A stretch of 14,581 bases of DNA from CAZIVO01 sp964542765 (GTDB lineage Bacteria > Planctomycetota > UBA1135 > UBA2386): NCBI GenBank assembly GCA_964542765.1, contig CAZIVO010000094.1:1-14581 (forward strand). The letters are read 5' to 3'. Shown one piece after another: positions 7,383 through 14,039 of the stretch; within the stretch, counting starts at the first letter, position 1, and every line of letters starts with the position of its first letter. Under the pieces are notes generated by a model that saw nothing but the letters and a program-made list of their open reading frames with translations, did no database searches and was not told the origin of the DNA. The position numbers were made by a program, and so were the translations under genes.

Positions 7383-7388
7383 TAGGAT
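7383..7388 (+). promoter_or_regulatory. Candidate -10 box for the CotH gene
   Basis: TAGGAT in GGTAGGATGTG lies 12 nt before ATG 7401, which would leave a leader of only a few bases. No Shine-Dalgarno is present. TTTCGG 17 nt upstream is a poor -35. Confidence 0.35.
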
Positions 7389-7400
7389 GTGTGGTCCACC

Positions 7401-9674
7401 ATGAGACGTAGCGCCCTCGTCATCCTCTCGTTTTTCCTGGCCGGCTTGGTCCCGGCGCAGCGTGGCGATCTCTACGACCTGGGCACCCTTCACCACTTCG
7501 AACTCACCTTCAAGCAACTCGACTGGTGGCAGCAGCTACGCGGGAACTACCAAACGAAGACCTACATCAAGGCGGATCTTAACTTCTCGGGTCGTCTCTA
7601 TCGCGATGTTGGCGTTCGGTTTCGCGGCAACTCGACCTACCGTGGCCTGCCGCCCGGCTCGAAGAAAACCCCGTTCAAGATCAAGCTGGACGCCTTTGTC
7701 CCGGGACAGGATCTGCACGGATACGACACCCTGAACCTCAAGAACAACCTCGGCGATCCATCATTCGTCCGTGAGGTTCTGGGCCTCTCGATCTTTCGCC
7801 GCTACGGGCCGGCGCCGCGCGCCAACTACGTGACTCTTGCCATCAATGGCGAGGACTTCGGTCCATACATCAACATCCAGAAGATCAACAAGGATCTCCA
7901 GGAGCAAAATGGGTTCTCGCGCGATGGCAACCGTTACCAGGCAGAAAGGTCGGTGGCCGTTTCCAACGACTACAGCGCGCTGATCTGGCTCGGCAATGAC
8001 CCGGCGGAGTATCAGAAGGGCTTCACACTCAAGACGTCACCCGTCAAGGATTCGTGGACGGACCTGATCCGGCTCTGTGACGTTCTGAACAACACTCCGA
8101 TCGCGCAGTTGCCAGCGAAGTTGCCGGCCGTACTCGACATCGATGTCGCGCTGCGGATGCTCGCCGTTGGCAACGGGATGCTTTGGCTCGACAGCTACGA
8201 GGGGTATGGCTGCCGCAACTATTTCCTGCACCAGGACGCTCTGCATGGTCGCTTCGTTCTGATGCCGTGGGATGCGGATAGCAGCTTTGGCTTGTATCCG
8301 GACGGGTTGCCGGACGTCACCAAGGTCTCGCCGTTCCGCCACCAGTGGAACTGGAGGCGACCGCTGCTTTCCCGGTTACTGGCGATCCCCGCCTGGCACG
8401 CTCGTTACTGCGCGCATATCAGGACCTTCCTCGAGGAGGTCATGGACTGGCCACGGCTGGAGGTCCAGATTCGCGCGCTCCATGCGCTGATCGATCGCGC
8501 CAACCGCAAGGACCCCAAACGCCTCTATCCCCCGAGCATGCTCAAGGACAGCCTGACCAAGAGCCTGGATCTTGGGGGGACTCGGGTGCCTGGCCTCAAG
8601 CCCGTGGTCGAAGCGCGCCGTGCCTACCTGCTCGGTCGGCCCGAGTTCAGGGCGGCTGCTCCGCAACTCACGAATCTACAGCACGCACCCGCGGAGCCNN
8701 NNNNNNNNNNNNNNNNNNNNNNNNNNNNNNNNNNNNNNNNNNNNNNNNNNNNNNNNNNNNNNNNNNNNNNNNNNNNNNNNNNNNNNNNNNNNNNNNNNTC
8801 TTCGGGCGGGGCGATGGCGTTCGCGCCGGCGACGGCCGGCTTCCGGCCGCCGAGATTTCGCATCGCCTATCCGCGTCGTATAACGCCGATCACGATCAAC
8901 GAACTTCTGGCGAAGAACGTGACCGGCGTGAAGGACCAGGCCGGTGAGCGCGAGGATTGGATAGAACTGCACAACGCGTCATCGAGTCCGCTGGATATCG
9001 GTGGCCTCCATCTGACGGACGACATCGACCGACCCACCAAGTGGAGCTTCCCGAGGCAAACCGTGGCGTCCGGCGGCACGCTGCTGGTGTGGGCCGACGA
9101 GGATGGCAAGCAGGGCCCGTTGCATGCTAATTTCAAGCTGTCGGCGTCTTCTGGGGAAACCGTCACGGTGTTCGACCGCGATGGCAAGACGATCCTCGAC
9201 CAGATTGTATTCGCTCCCCAGGCTGCGGACATCTCGCTCGGACGGATGATCGACGGCAAGGACCCATGGGTCACCTACGACGCGCCGTCGCCGCAGATGC
9301 TGAACGCGCCCCAGCGTTGCGGCACCCGGCGTTACTCGGCGCGGCCGGCGAGAGCGCACGTGATCGACCTCTCCCTGCTTGAAACGCCGAAGGTAGGGAC
9401 AACCGTGACGTGGAAGGTGGCTGGTGGCCCTGCCCGTAAACGGCTCTGTCTGATGCTCACGGCATCTGGCGGTTACTCTGTGTTCGGCGACCTCGTGCTC
9501 CTTGTTGCGCCACCGATCATCGCCCCTGTTTTGCTCGCGACGGACGCCAATGGAGCGGTTGCGTTCAGGATCCGGCTACCGAACGACTCAGAACTCGTCG
9601 GTCTTGCGAGCTACTGGCAGGTGGCCGAGTTCGCCACCGCCAGCAACGCGCTCGAGGTCACGTTTTGTCGCTAG
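7401..9674 (+). CDS. Secreted CotH kinase / lamin-tail-domain protein (contains assembly gap)
   Basis: From ATG 7401 a signal peptide (MRRSALVILSFFLAGLVPAQ) leads into a CotH kinase domain (about residues 30-430). Seen motifs are GVRFRGNSTYRG (71-82), TPFKIKLDAF, YDTLNLKNNLGDPSFVREVL, GEDFGPYINIQ and MPWDADSSFG (288-297), whose two Asp fit the CotH active-site signature. After the gap, an LTD/lamin-tail domain starts at about residue 488 (ITINELLAKN, REDWIELHN, PLDIGGLHLTDD). The last ~110 residues form a beta-rich tail ending ASNALEVTF, similar to the end of the M43 protease. CotH of Bacillus phosphorylates spore-coat protein; secreted bacterial relatives are common with unknown substrates. 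The 100 N at 8699-8798 are a fixed-size placeholder, so the true length is uncertain; the frame is kept across it, and both sides clearly belong to one protein type. GTG 7389 is an alternative start. Confidence 0.85.
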   Translation: MRRSALVILSFFLAGLVPAQRGDLYDLGTLHHFELTFKQLDWWQQLRGNYQTKTYIKADLNFSGRLYRDVGVRFRGNSTYRGLPPGSKKTPFKIKLDAFVPGQDLHGYDTLNLKNNLGDPSFVREVLGLSIFRRYGPAPRANYVTLAINGEDFGPYINIQKINKDLQEQNGFSRDGNRYQAERSVAVSNDYSALIWLGNDPAEYQKGFTLKTSPVKDSWTDLIRLCDVLNNTPIAQLPAKLPAVLDIDVALRMLAVGNGMLWLDSYEGYGCRNYFLHQDALHGRFVLMPWDADSSFGLYPDGLPDVTKVSPFRHQWNWRRPLLSRLLAIPAWHARYCAHIRTFLEEVMDWPRLEVQIRALHALIDRANRKDPKRLYPPSMLKDSLTKSLDLGGTRVPGLKPVVEARRAYLLGRPEFRAAAPQLTNLQHAPAEXXXXXXXXXXXXXXXXXXXXXXXXXXXXXXXXXXSSGGAMAFAPATAGFRPPRFRIAYPRRITPITINELLAKNVTGVKDQAGEREDWIELHNASSSPLDIGGLHLTDDIDRPTKWSFPRQTVASGGTLLVWADEDGKQGPLHANFKLSASSGETVTVFDRDGKTILDQIVFAPQAADISLGRMIDGKDPWVTYDAPSPQMLNAPQRCGTRRYSARPARAHVIDLSLLETPKVGTTVTWKVAGGPARKRLCLMLTASGGYSVFGDLVLLVAPPIIAPVLLATDANGAVAFRIRLPNDSELVGLASYWQVAEFATASNALEVTFCR
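8699..8798. other. Assembly gap (exactly 100 N)
   Basis: One hundred N is the usual placeholder for a scaffold gap of unknown length. It falls between the CotH and LTD domains, where a proline/alanine-rich linker begins (HAPAE). Confidence 0.97.
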
Positions 9675-9705
9675 ACGGTGGCAGATCCCGGCAGAGGATG
9701 TCGCC

Positions 9706-11037
9706 CTATTTCATGCCGAAGATCAGATCCTGTGCATTGCTCAGGGAGAAGTCTGCCTTGCCGCTGAAGTGAGCGGCCTGCGTGTAGAGCTTGAAGCCGG
9801 CGAGTGCGGACAGGTTGGGTATGGGAAAGGAGAAGCGGGCCACCGGTCCGGGCAGGAAGGGTAGTGGAAGAACATTTCCCGGCGGAGCTGAGAGGTCGAT
9901 CAGCACCATGTAGCCGCGGATGGTGGGGAGCTTTGCGGGCGCGGTGTAGCCGAAGAGGGCGGCGTGCCGATATCCGGTGGACTGCAAGTCGACTGCTGCG
10001 GTGAATCGGCTGCCGAGGACGGGCAGGGTTGCTTTGTAGGTCTTGAGGTTGTTGCCGGCGTTACGCAGGCTGACACTCGCCAGGCTGTACCGGGTCGCCA
10101 GCTTCGGTCGCCAGTGTTCTATCGTGCAGCGCATCCGACGCACCTGCTCGCTGGTGAACCACCACATGCAGGCATCGTCGCTCTCCGACATGTAGTTGTG
10201 GACTGGGTCCGGAGTGCCGCAACTCGTGGCGTTTATCTTGCAGCCTTCGACGGCCTTCTGTTGCGGCTTGGTGTCGCAGATCAGATCACCAGTGGTGTAA
10301 CAGGCGCTGGCGGACCCGCATTTGTTTTCCCAGACTTCCAGGAGACCGAAGTAGTGACCGACCTCATGGGTGCTCGTCTTGCCCATGTTGAAGATCTTGT
10401 TGGGAGCGTTGCGCCCGAAGGAGTTCCACAGGACGACAACGCGATCCTTCTTCTTGCCGACGAGATTGCCCCCTTGCGGGAGATCGGGGACATAACCCAG
10501 AGATCCACGGCCACCGGCGTTGTTGGTGTAGATGTTCATGTAGCGGTTGGTGTCCCAGGCCAGCGTGTTCCAGTATTTCCCCTTGTCGAGGAACCACTGG
10601 TCGTTCGTGCTGTAGGTGATGCCCTTGGTCGGTTTTCCGTTGGGATCACGAGTGGCGAGATGGAACTGGATCATCGAATCGAAACCCTTGCTGCCCGGGG
10701 TTCCTTGGATTGCCCGGAAATCTTCGTTGAGGATCTCTATCTGGCTCCTCACCATCGCTTCGGAAATATTGCCCTTGCCGGCGGTGTTCTTGATGACGTG
10801 GACGACCACCGGAACCTGATAGATGAAGCTCGGAGCGTAACGAGCCTTCGGGTTGGTCGATTTATAGCTGCAGTCGGTCGATGCGCTGGGACCGATCCGA
10901 CCGAGGTCATGCGCCGGCGTGCAGCATCGTGGCGGGCGCGACAGTTGCGCCGCCGATTGCGCAGGCAAGGCGCTTGGTGTGGCAAGCGCAATGATGACGA
11001 GGAGGCTGAGCGAACGATGTCTATGAACTGGATTCAT
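9706..11037 (-). CDS. Secreted M43-type (pappalysin/cytophagalysin-like) metalloprotease with altered zinc motif
   Basis: The product is 443 residues from ATG 11037, selected because it opens a signal peptide (MNPVHRHRSLSLLVIIALA, then ALPAQS); the frame is open further to 11193 but there is no start signal. The protease domain spans about residues 70-312: YQVPVVVHVI, SEAMVRSQIEILNEDFRA, HEVGHYFGLLE (224-234), GDLICDTKPQ, CGTPDPVHNYMSESDDACMW with the Met-turn (NYM 281-283), and FTSEQVRRM. Family members have HExxHxxGxxH; here the third zinc ligand is Glu234. The remaining ~120 residues form a beta-rich tail with LPVLGSRF, a LAGFKLYTQAAHF segment and SNAQDLIFG, resembling the CotH tail. It is probably exported. 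It converges with the CotH gene (31 bp between stops). No clear Shine-Dalgarno. Confidence 0.88.
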   Translation of the reverse strand: MNPVHRHRSLSLLVIIALATPSALPAQSAAQLSRPPRCCTPAHDLGRIGPSASTDCSYKSTNPKARYAPSFIYQVPVVVHVIKNTAGKGNISEAMVRSQIEILNEDFRAIQGTPGSKGFDSMIQFHLATRDPNGKPTKGITYSTNDQWFLDKGKYWNTLAWDTNRYMNIYTNNAGGRGSLGYVPDLPQGGNLVGKKKDRVVVLWNSFGRNAPNKIFNMGKTSTHEVGHYFGLLEVWENKCGSASACYTTGDLICDTKPQQKAVEGCKINATSCGTPDPVHNYMSESDDACMWWFTSEQVRRMRCTIEHWRPKLATRYSLASVSLRNAGNNLKTYKATLPVLGSRFTAAVDLQSTGYRHAALFGYTAPAKLPTIRGYMVLIDLSAPPGNVLPLPFLPGPVARFSFPIPNLSALAGFKLYTQAAHFSGKADFSLSNAQDLIFGMK

Positions 11038-11209
11038 GATGATCGGTGGCATCGATGATGGGTTGAGCCGAGAAGGTTCCATGCTAAGAGATCTACGAGG
11101 ACCTGGGAAGCGGCCCGCTCGGGTGGCGTGACCCCCTGTGAACTTCCGTTCGGCACCGGGTGCTACCTCCATCAGGCGGGCGCGAGCAAGCAAGATGAAA
11201 ACAAGCGCA

Positions 11210-11285
11210 GCGGATCTTCAGGGTTTCAACAACACGCACCCGTATTCTAGCCAGGTGAGAGTTGGTCTGAAGCGGCCTCTGCCGG
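11210..11285 (-). repeat. Dispersed intergenic repeat, copy 6 (with long left arm)
   Basis: The core is TATTCTAGCCAGGTGAGAG (11243-11261), with outer stem CCG (11240-11242) against CGG (11273-11275) and the left arm CAGGGTTTCAACAA (11219-11232). It lies 15 bp after the bacterioferritin stop on the minus strand and about 200 bp before the protease start. Confidence 0.85.
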
Positions 11286-11290
11286 GAGCT

Positions 11291-11734
11291 TCATTCCGCA
11301 GGGGAATAGTCCCGGAGCATTTTCCGTAGCTCCAAGGAGTGGGCTTCTTCCTGGCCGATCATCGTGCGCGCGAATTCCTCCAGGTAGATACTGGCGTGTT
11401 CGGCGACTTCCAGGAGTTCCTTGTAGAGGCCCAGCGCCGTCAACTCGTGTGCCAGACTCTCTTCGAGGATGTTTTTGATCTTGTGCTGATGGGTTTCCTC
11501 TATATCGGCGATCAGCTGGCTCGGGTGCCCCTCAAGACCGGTGATCAACTCGCCCGCTTGCTGGGCATGGAGAAGAGACTCGGTCGCCTGCCCCTTCATG
11601 AAATCTACGATGGGGATCCGATAGGGTCCGGTCACCATCAGCGAGTAGTGTGTGTATCGAACTACGCCAGCGAGTTCGTACTCCATGATCCTGTTGAGGA
11701 TTTCGCACGCGCGGCTGATGTCGAGATCTTTCAT
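11291..11734 (-). CDS. Bacterioferritin-like di-iron protein
   Basis: The 147-residue product is a single ferritin-like four-helix bundle. Ferroxidase residues appear in order: Glu20 in MEYELAGVVRYTHYS, Glu52 and His56 in QATESLLHAQQAGELI, Glu97 region in EESLAHELTALGLYKEL, and Glu129/Glu130 with His132 in GQEEAHSLELRKML. This fits a known bacterial Bfr-like subfamily whose second helix reads ATESL-x-HA. It would oxidise and store iron, protecting the cytoplasm from peroxide and free Fe(II). AGGA (complement of 11740-11743) lies 5 nt before the ATG and supports the start. No haem-ligand methionine can be assigned with confidence. It stands alone; repeat copy 7 is about 140 bp upstream and copy 6 immediately downstream. 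Confidence 0.92.
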   Translation of the reverse strand: MKDLDISRACEILNRIMEYELAGVVRYTHYSLMVTGPYRIPIVDFMKGQATESLLHAQQAGELITGLEGHPSQLIADIEETHQHKIKNILEESLAHELTALGLYKELLEVAEHASIYLEEFARTMIGQEEAHSLELRKMLRDYSPAE

Positions 11735-11874
11735 GGGTTTCCTGGACCGATGACTCTTTCAACCGTCTCTCTTTATCGTCTGCGGCACATAAAAGGAAGC
11801 ACCTGTTGGCCATCGCATCAGGCAATGCTCAGGCAAGCGAGGCTGAGGAGAAGGGCCGGGCTTCGCGGCATGGT

Positions 11875-11930
11875 CACCCCGCATGCTAGCCAGGTGAAAG
11901 ATGGTTTGAAGTGAGGGTTACTTCTTGGGA
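11875..11930 (-). repeat. Dispersed intergenic repeat, copy 7
   Basis: CCCCGCATGCTAGCCAGGTG (11877-11896) and TGGTTTGAAGTGAGGG are followed by TTACTTCTTGGG (11918-11929), a flank shared exactly with copy 8. AGCCA/TGGTT is intact; the TTCT block is TGCT. Confidence 0.8.
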
Positions 11931-12007
11931 AGGTCAGCGAACTGCTCTCCTGCTTTGTAGGTGGTGGTGCGGCTCGCAGAATCGTCGCAAGTGGACCCGC
12001 CCGCACG
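11918..12007 (-). other. Non-coding tail with a short open frame ending in PKK
   Basis: On the minus strand about 29 codons are open between a TGA and a TAA (11918-11920), reading RTTTYKAGEQFADLPKK at the end. No start codon and no family match by eye. It could be the 3' remnant of a deleted gene, but the last codons coincide with the conserved flank of repeat copies 7 and 8. Confidence 0.25.
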
Positions 12008-12373
12008 TCAAATGCGCTTGAGACGATCGGCCTCGATTGTGTAATCGTGGTCGAGGTTGCCCGTGTTGCGGGTCGTTGCTGGCTCGAACAGCAATACCTG
12101 CGCGACGCCGTGCGCGACGGGCTTGTGCTCCACGCCGCGTGGCACGACGAGTAGTTCGCCTGCGCCCAACTCGACCACGCGGTCCCGCAGGCAGATGTCC
12201 ACCCGGCCCTCCACGACCAAGAACATCTCGTCCTCGTGGTCATGGTGGTGCCACACATACTCACCCTCGAACTTCACCACCTTGACATGCTGACCATTCA
12301 ACTCGGCTGCGATCTTGGGAACCCAGACATCATCGAATGTCGCGAACGTATCAGCCAAGTTGACCCTGTTCAT
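12008..12373 (-). CDS. Small single-domain cupin protein
   Basis: The product is 121 residues from ATG 12373 (an in-frame ATG lies 21 nt upstream but overlaps the promoter-like box). Cupin motif 1 is seen as GEYVWHHHDHEDEMFLVVEG with His42, His44 and Glu49 as metal ligands; motif 2 is GELLVVPRGVEHKPVA with His83. This matches the minimal cupin (PF07883-like) fold of cytoplasmic proteins that bind a metal and small ligands; enzyme and sensor roles both occur, so the substrate is left open. After the barrel a short tail (ATTRNTGNLDHDYTIEADRL) ends the protein, as in a common subgroup of mannose-6-phosphate-isomerase-like cupins. No Shine-Dalgarno is present, and a strong -10 box is 8 nt before the ATG. 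Confidence 0.92.
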   Translation of the reverse strand: MNRVNLADTFATFDDVWVPKIAAELNGQHVKVVKFEGEYVWHHHDHEDEMFLVVEGRVDICLRDRVVELGAGELLVVPRGVEHKPVAHGVAQVLLFEPATTRNTGNLDHDYTIEADRLKRI

Positions 12374-12381
12374 ATCGGCGG

Positions 12382-12390
12382 AGTATAGCA
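12382..12390 (-). promoter_or_regulatory. Extended -10 box for a leaderless cupin transcript
   Basis: The minus strand reads TGCTATACT: a TG-N extension and TATACT (12382-12387), then 8 nt, then the ATG at 12373. This is the same spacing as at the glyoxalase gene. Confidence 0.5.
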
Positions 12391-12439
12391 CCATGGCCCA
12401 CCGCGGAGGTTCTGCATGGCTTCAGTGGGAGGAGATTGC

Positions 12440-12496
12440 AGCACCCCGTATTTTAGCCCGGTGAGAGTTGGTTTGAAGTGAGGGTTACTTCTTGGG
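12440..12496 (-). repeat. Dispersed intergenic repeat, copy 8
   Basis: CCCCGTATTTTAGCCCGG (12444-12461) and GAGAGTTGGTTTGAAGTGAG continue into TTACTTCTTGGGG (12485-12497), the flank shared with copy 7. It lies about 70 bp before the cupin start on the minus strand. Confidence 0.8.
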
Positions 12497-12580
12497 GGGC
12501 ACGATCTTTTTGTAGAGTCCGTAGATCCCGCCGAATGTTTCGATGACGGGGACAGGCCGGCGATTCGCCGGCGCACGAGC
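12485..12580 (-). other. Short open tail and GC hairpin after the 12645 gene
   Basis: On the minus strand, codons ending at TAA 12485-12487 read PVPVIETFGGIYGLYKKIVPPKK, with no recognisable family; a lost gene end is possible. A perfect hairpin, GCCGGCG (12556-12562) with CGCCGGC (12566-12572) around ATT, lies at its upstream side and may add to termination of the 12645 gene. Confidence 0.3.
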
Positions 12581-12588
12581 CAGTACAC

Positions 12589-12623
12589 GAAGAAGGCCGG
12601 AGCAAGATGCCCCGGCCCTCTTC
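12589..12623 (-). terminator. 3' hairpin of the 12645 gene
   Basis: On the minus strand GAAGAGGGCCGG pairs with CCGGCCTTCTTC (12 bp, one G-U) around an 11-nt loop, about 20 bp after the stop codon. No U-tract follows. The same hairpin is present after the neighbouring paralogue. Confidence 0.6.
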
Positions 12624-12644
12624 GAGATTACCGCAGAGATCAAC

Positions 12645-13718
12645 TCATTGGGTAAACTCCGTCACCAAGGCATAACCCTTTACAAGGGTGCCGGAGGTCG
12701 CATTCGGGAGGCCGTTGGCAAAAATACGCCAGATCGGCGGCGGCGGCGGCAGGGGGGGCTTGATGGCCGAACTGACACCATTCGAAAGAGTCACCCCGGT
12801 CGGGGCCTTCGGATCCAGCGACGCTCCCTGATGGAAGATAGGGATCTTGTCCATGCTGGCGATGTAATTGAAATATCTGGTCAGGCCGGTGTTCCAGTAG
12901 CCATCCGATGCACGCGACTTGCCCGCGTATTGCGAAGGGAAGGAGAAGATGGCGTCGGTGTAAAGCCTCATCGTCGGCGTCGCAGCGCACAGAGGCAGAG
13001 CGGTGTTGGGATTCCTGAAGCCCATCAGAGCCACTGCAGGCTGATCCCGATAGGAGCCGTAGCAGTAGCAGTAGTGGCGAACCCGCTTGTCAGCGTAGGT
13101 CGAGAAGTAACAGCGCAGGTCCATCGTGCGCGTCTGGTCGGACGCCGTGCAACCCTTGCCGATCATGCTGTAAGCACCATTGTTGGGACTGCCAGCGCTC
13201 AAGGCATCTGCGAAATAGCCACCTGATTGGGACGTCGCGGTGATCACAACTTCCCAGGTGAGGTCCTGCCTGCCGGTGTAGCCCAACGGAGTCTTGTAAG
13301 GGATCTTGAAGCTGAATGGCAGTGGGGGTGGCGGAGCACCTACCCTGACCCAGCTTGGAGCATTGATTCTGCCCGCCGGGAAGACAACCACCGGCTTGCT
13401 GGTCCAGTTGGTGGCGAAGGTTCCGGTCACCTTGGTGCCATCAGCTTCGCCAGCCCAGATCGTGCAATCGATCGTCCGGGCAAGCGCAGAGATGTTGGGG
13501 CTCGGTCCATTGGGGCGAAAATTCATGCCCTTGACAAGCATCGGTTTGCCCTTGAGGTCACCATGGCCCTGCATGTAGTGGAAGGGACCCCACCAAGGGA
13601 AGGTGTTGCTGGAGTTGGCTTCCAGCTTGTCGTAGCCAGGTGGTGAAACGATCGATTTCTGCGAGATAGCGGGGATGGCCAGGGCCAAGACCGCGCTGGC
13701 GGCAATGAGTTTTCGCAT
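12645..13718 (-). CDS. Secreted cysteine-containing protein, tandem paralogue of 14040
   Basis: The 357-residue product starts MRKLIAASAVLALAIPAISQ, a signal peptide. Mature landmarks are IVSPPGYDKLE, HYMQGHGDLKG, CTIWAGEADGTKVTGTF, an APSWVRVGAPPPPLPF stretch, GYTGRQDLTWEVVI, IGKGCTASDQ, HYCYCYGSYRDQPAVALMGF, LPLCAATPTM, FHQGASLDPKAPTG and LSNGVSSAI. A proline run (PPLPPPPP) then leads to a final segment ending TSGTLVKGYALVTEF. It matches the protein at 3708 across its whole length and the 14040 protein much more closely. The family is unknown to me; extracellular or envelope location is inferred from the signal peptide and Cys pairs. No ribosome binding site is seen; TAGAAC (complement of 13725-13730) is 6 nt before the ATG. 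Confidence 0.88.
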   Translation of the reverse strand: MRKLIAASAVLALAIPAISQKSIVSPPGYDKLEANSSNTFPWWGPFHYMQGHGDLKGKPMLVKGMNFRPNGPSPNISALARTIDCTIWAGEADGTKVTGTFATNWTSKPVVVFPAGRINAPSWVRVGAPPPPLPFSFKIPYKTPLGYTGRQDLTWEVVITATSQSGGYFADALSAGSPNNGAYSMIGKGCTASDQTRTMDLRCYFSTYADKRVRHYCYCYGSYRDQPAVALMGFRNPNTALPLCAATPTMRLYTDAIFSFPSQYAGKSRASDGYWNTGLTRYFNYIASMDKIPIFHQGASLDPKAPTGVTLSNGVSSAIKPPLPPPPPIWRIFANGLPNATSGTLVKGYALVTEFTQ

Positions 13719-14039
13719 GGAAATGTTCTACGAGAAAGAACCGAGTGGAAAGGGGATGCATGGGCCAAGCCACAAGCGCCACGCAGGCGCAGGGCCATTC
13801 GGGACGCCTCAAGCTAATGTAACCACCAAAATCCAACAAGCCCTGCAGCCAGTCACTATCGGATGAGAACTCGCCCCCGGCAGCGCCCGTGACATGGTCC
13901 TGTCAGCAACCCGCCTGATCCTTTCTCGTAAGCCGTCACGTCGCCCGAGCATCTCCACCATTTGCCGGCGACGAGCAGTACACAAAGAAGGCCGGAGCAA
14001 GATGCCCCGGCCCTCTTCGAGATTGCCGCTGAGATCAAC
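13719..14039. other. Intergenic region between the tandem paralogues
   Basis: This 321-bp stretch holds the presumed promoter and leader of the 12645 gene and the 3' hairpin of the 14040 gene. A small hairpin GCGCC (13776-13780) with GGCGC (13786-13790) is also present. No gene, and no copy of the dispersed repeat, is visible. Confidence 0.6.
13984..14018 (-). terminator. 3' hairpin of the 14040 gene
   Basis: GAAGAGGGCCGG pairs with CCGGCCTTCTTT on the minus strand with the same 11-nt loop as at 12589-12623. It lies about 20 bp after the stop codon. Confidence 0.6.

Noticed and set aside
9964..11058. 364-codon open frame on the plus strand opposite the protease
   Set aside because: The minus strand encodes clear M43 motifs and a signal peptide; the plus frame is a GC-rich shadow.
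742..12496. Interpretation of the dispersed repeats as a CRISPR array
   Set aside because: Copies are hundreds to thousands of bases apart, separated by genes, and differ in sequence; there are no regular spacers and no cas genes.
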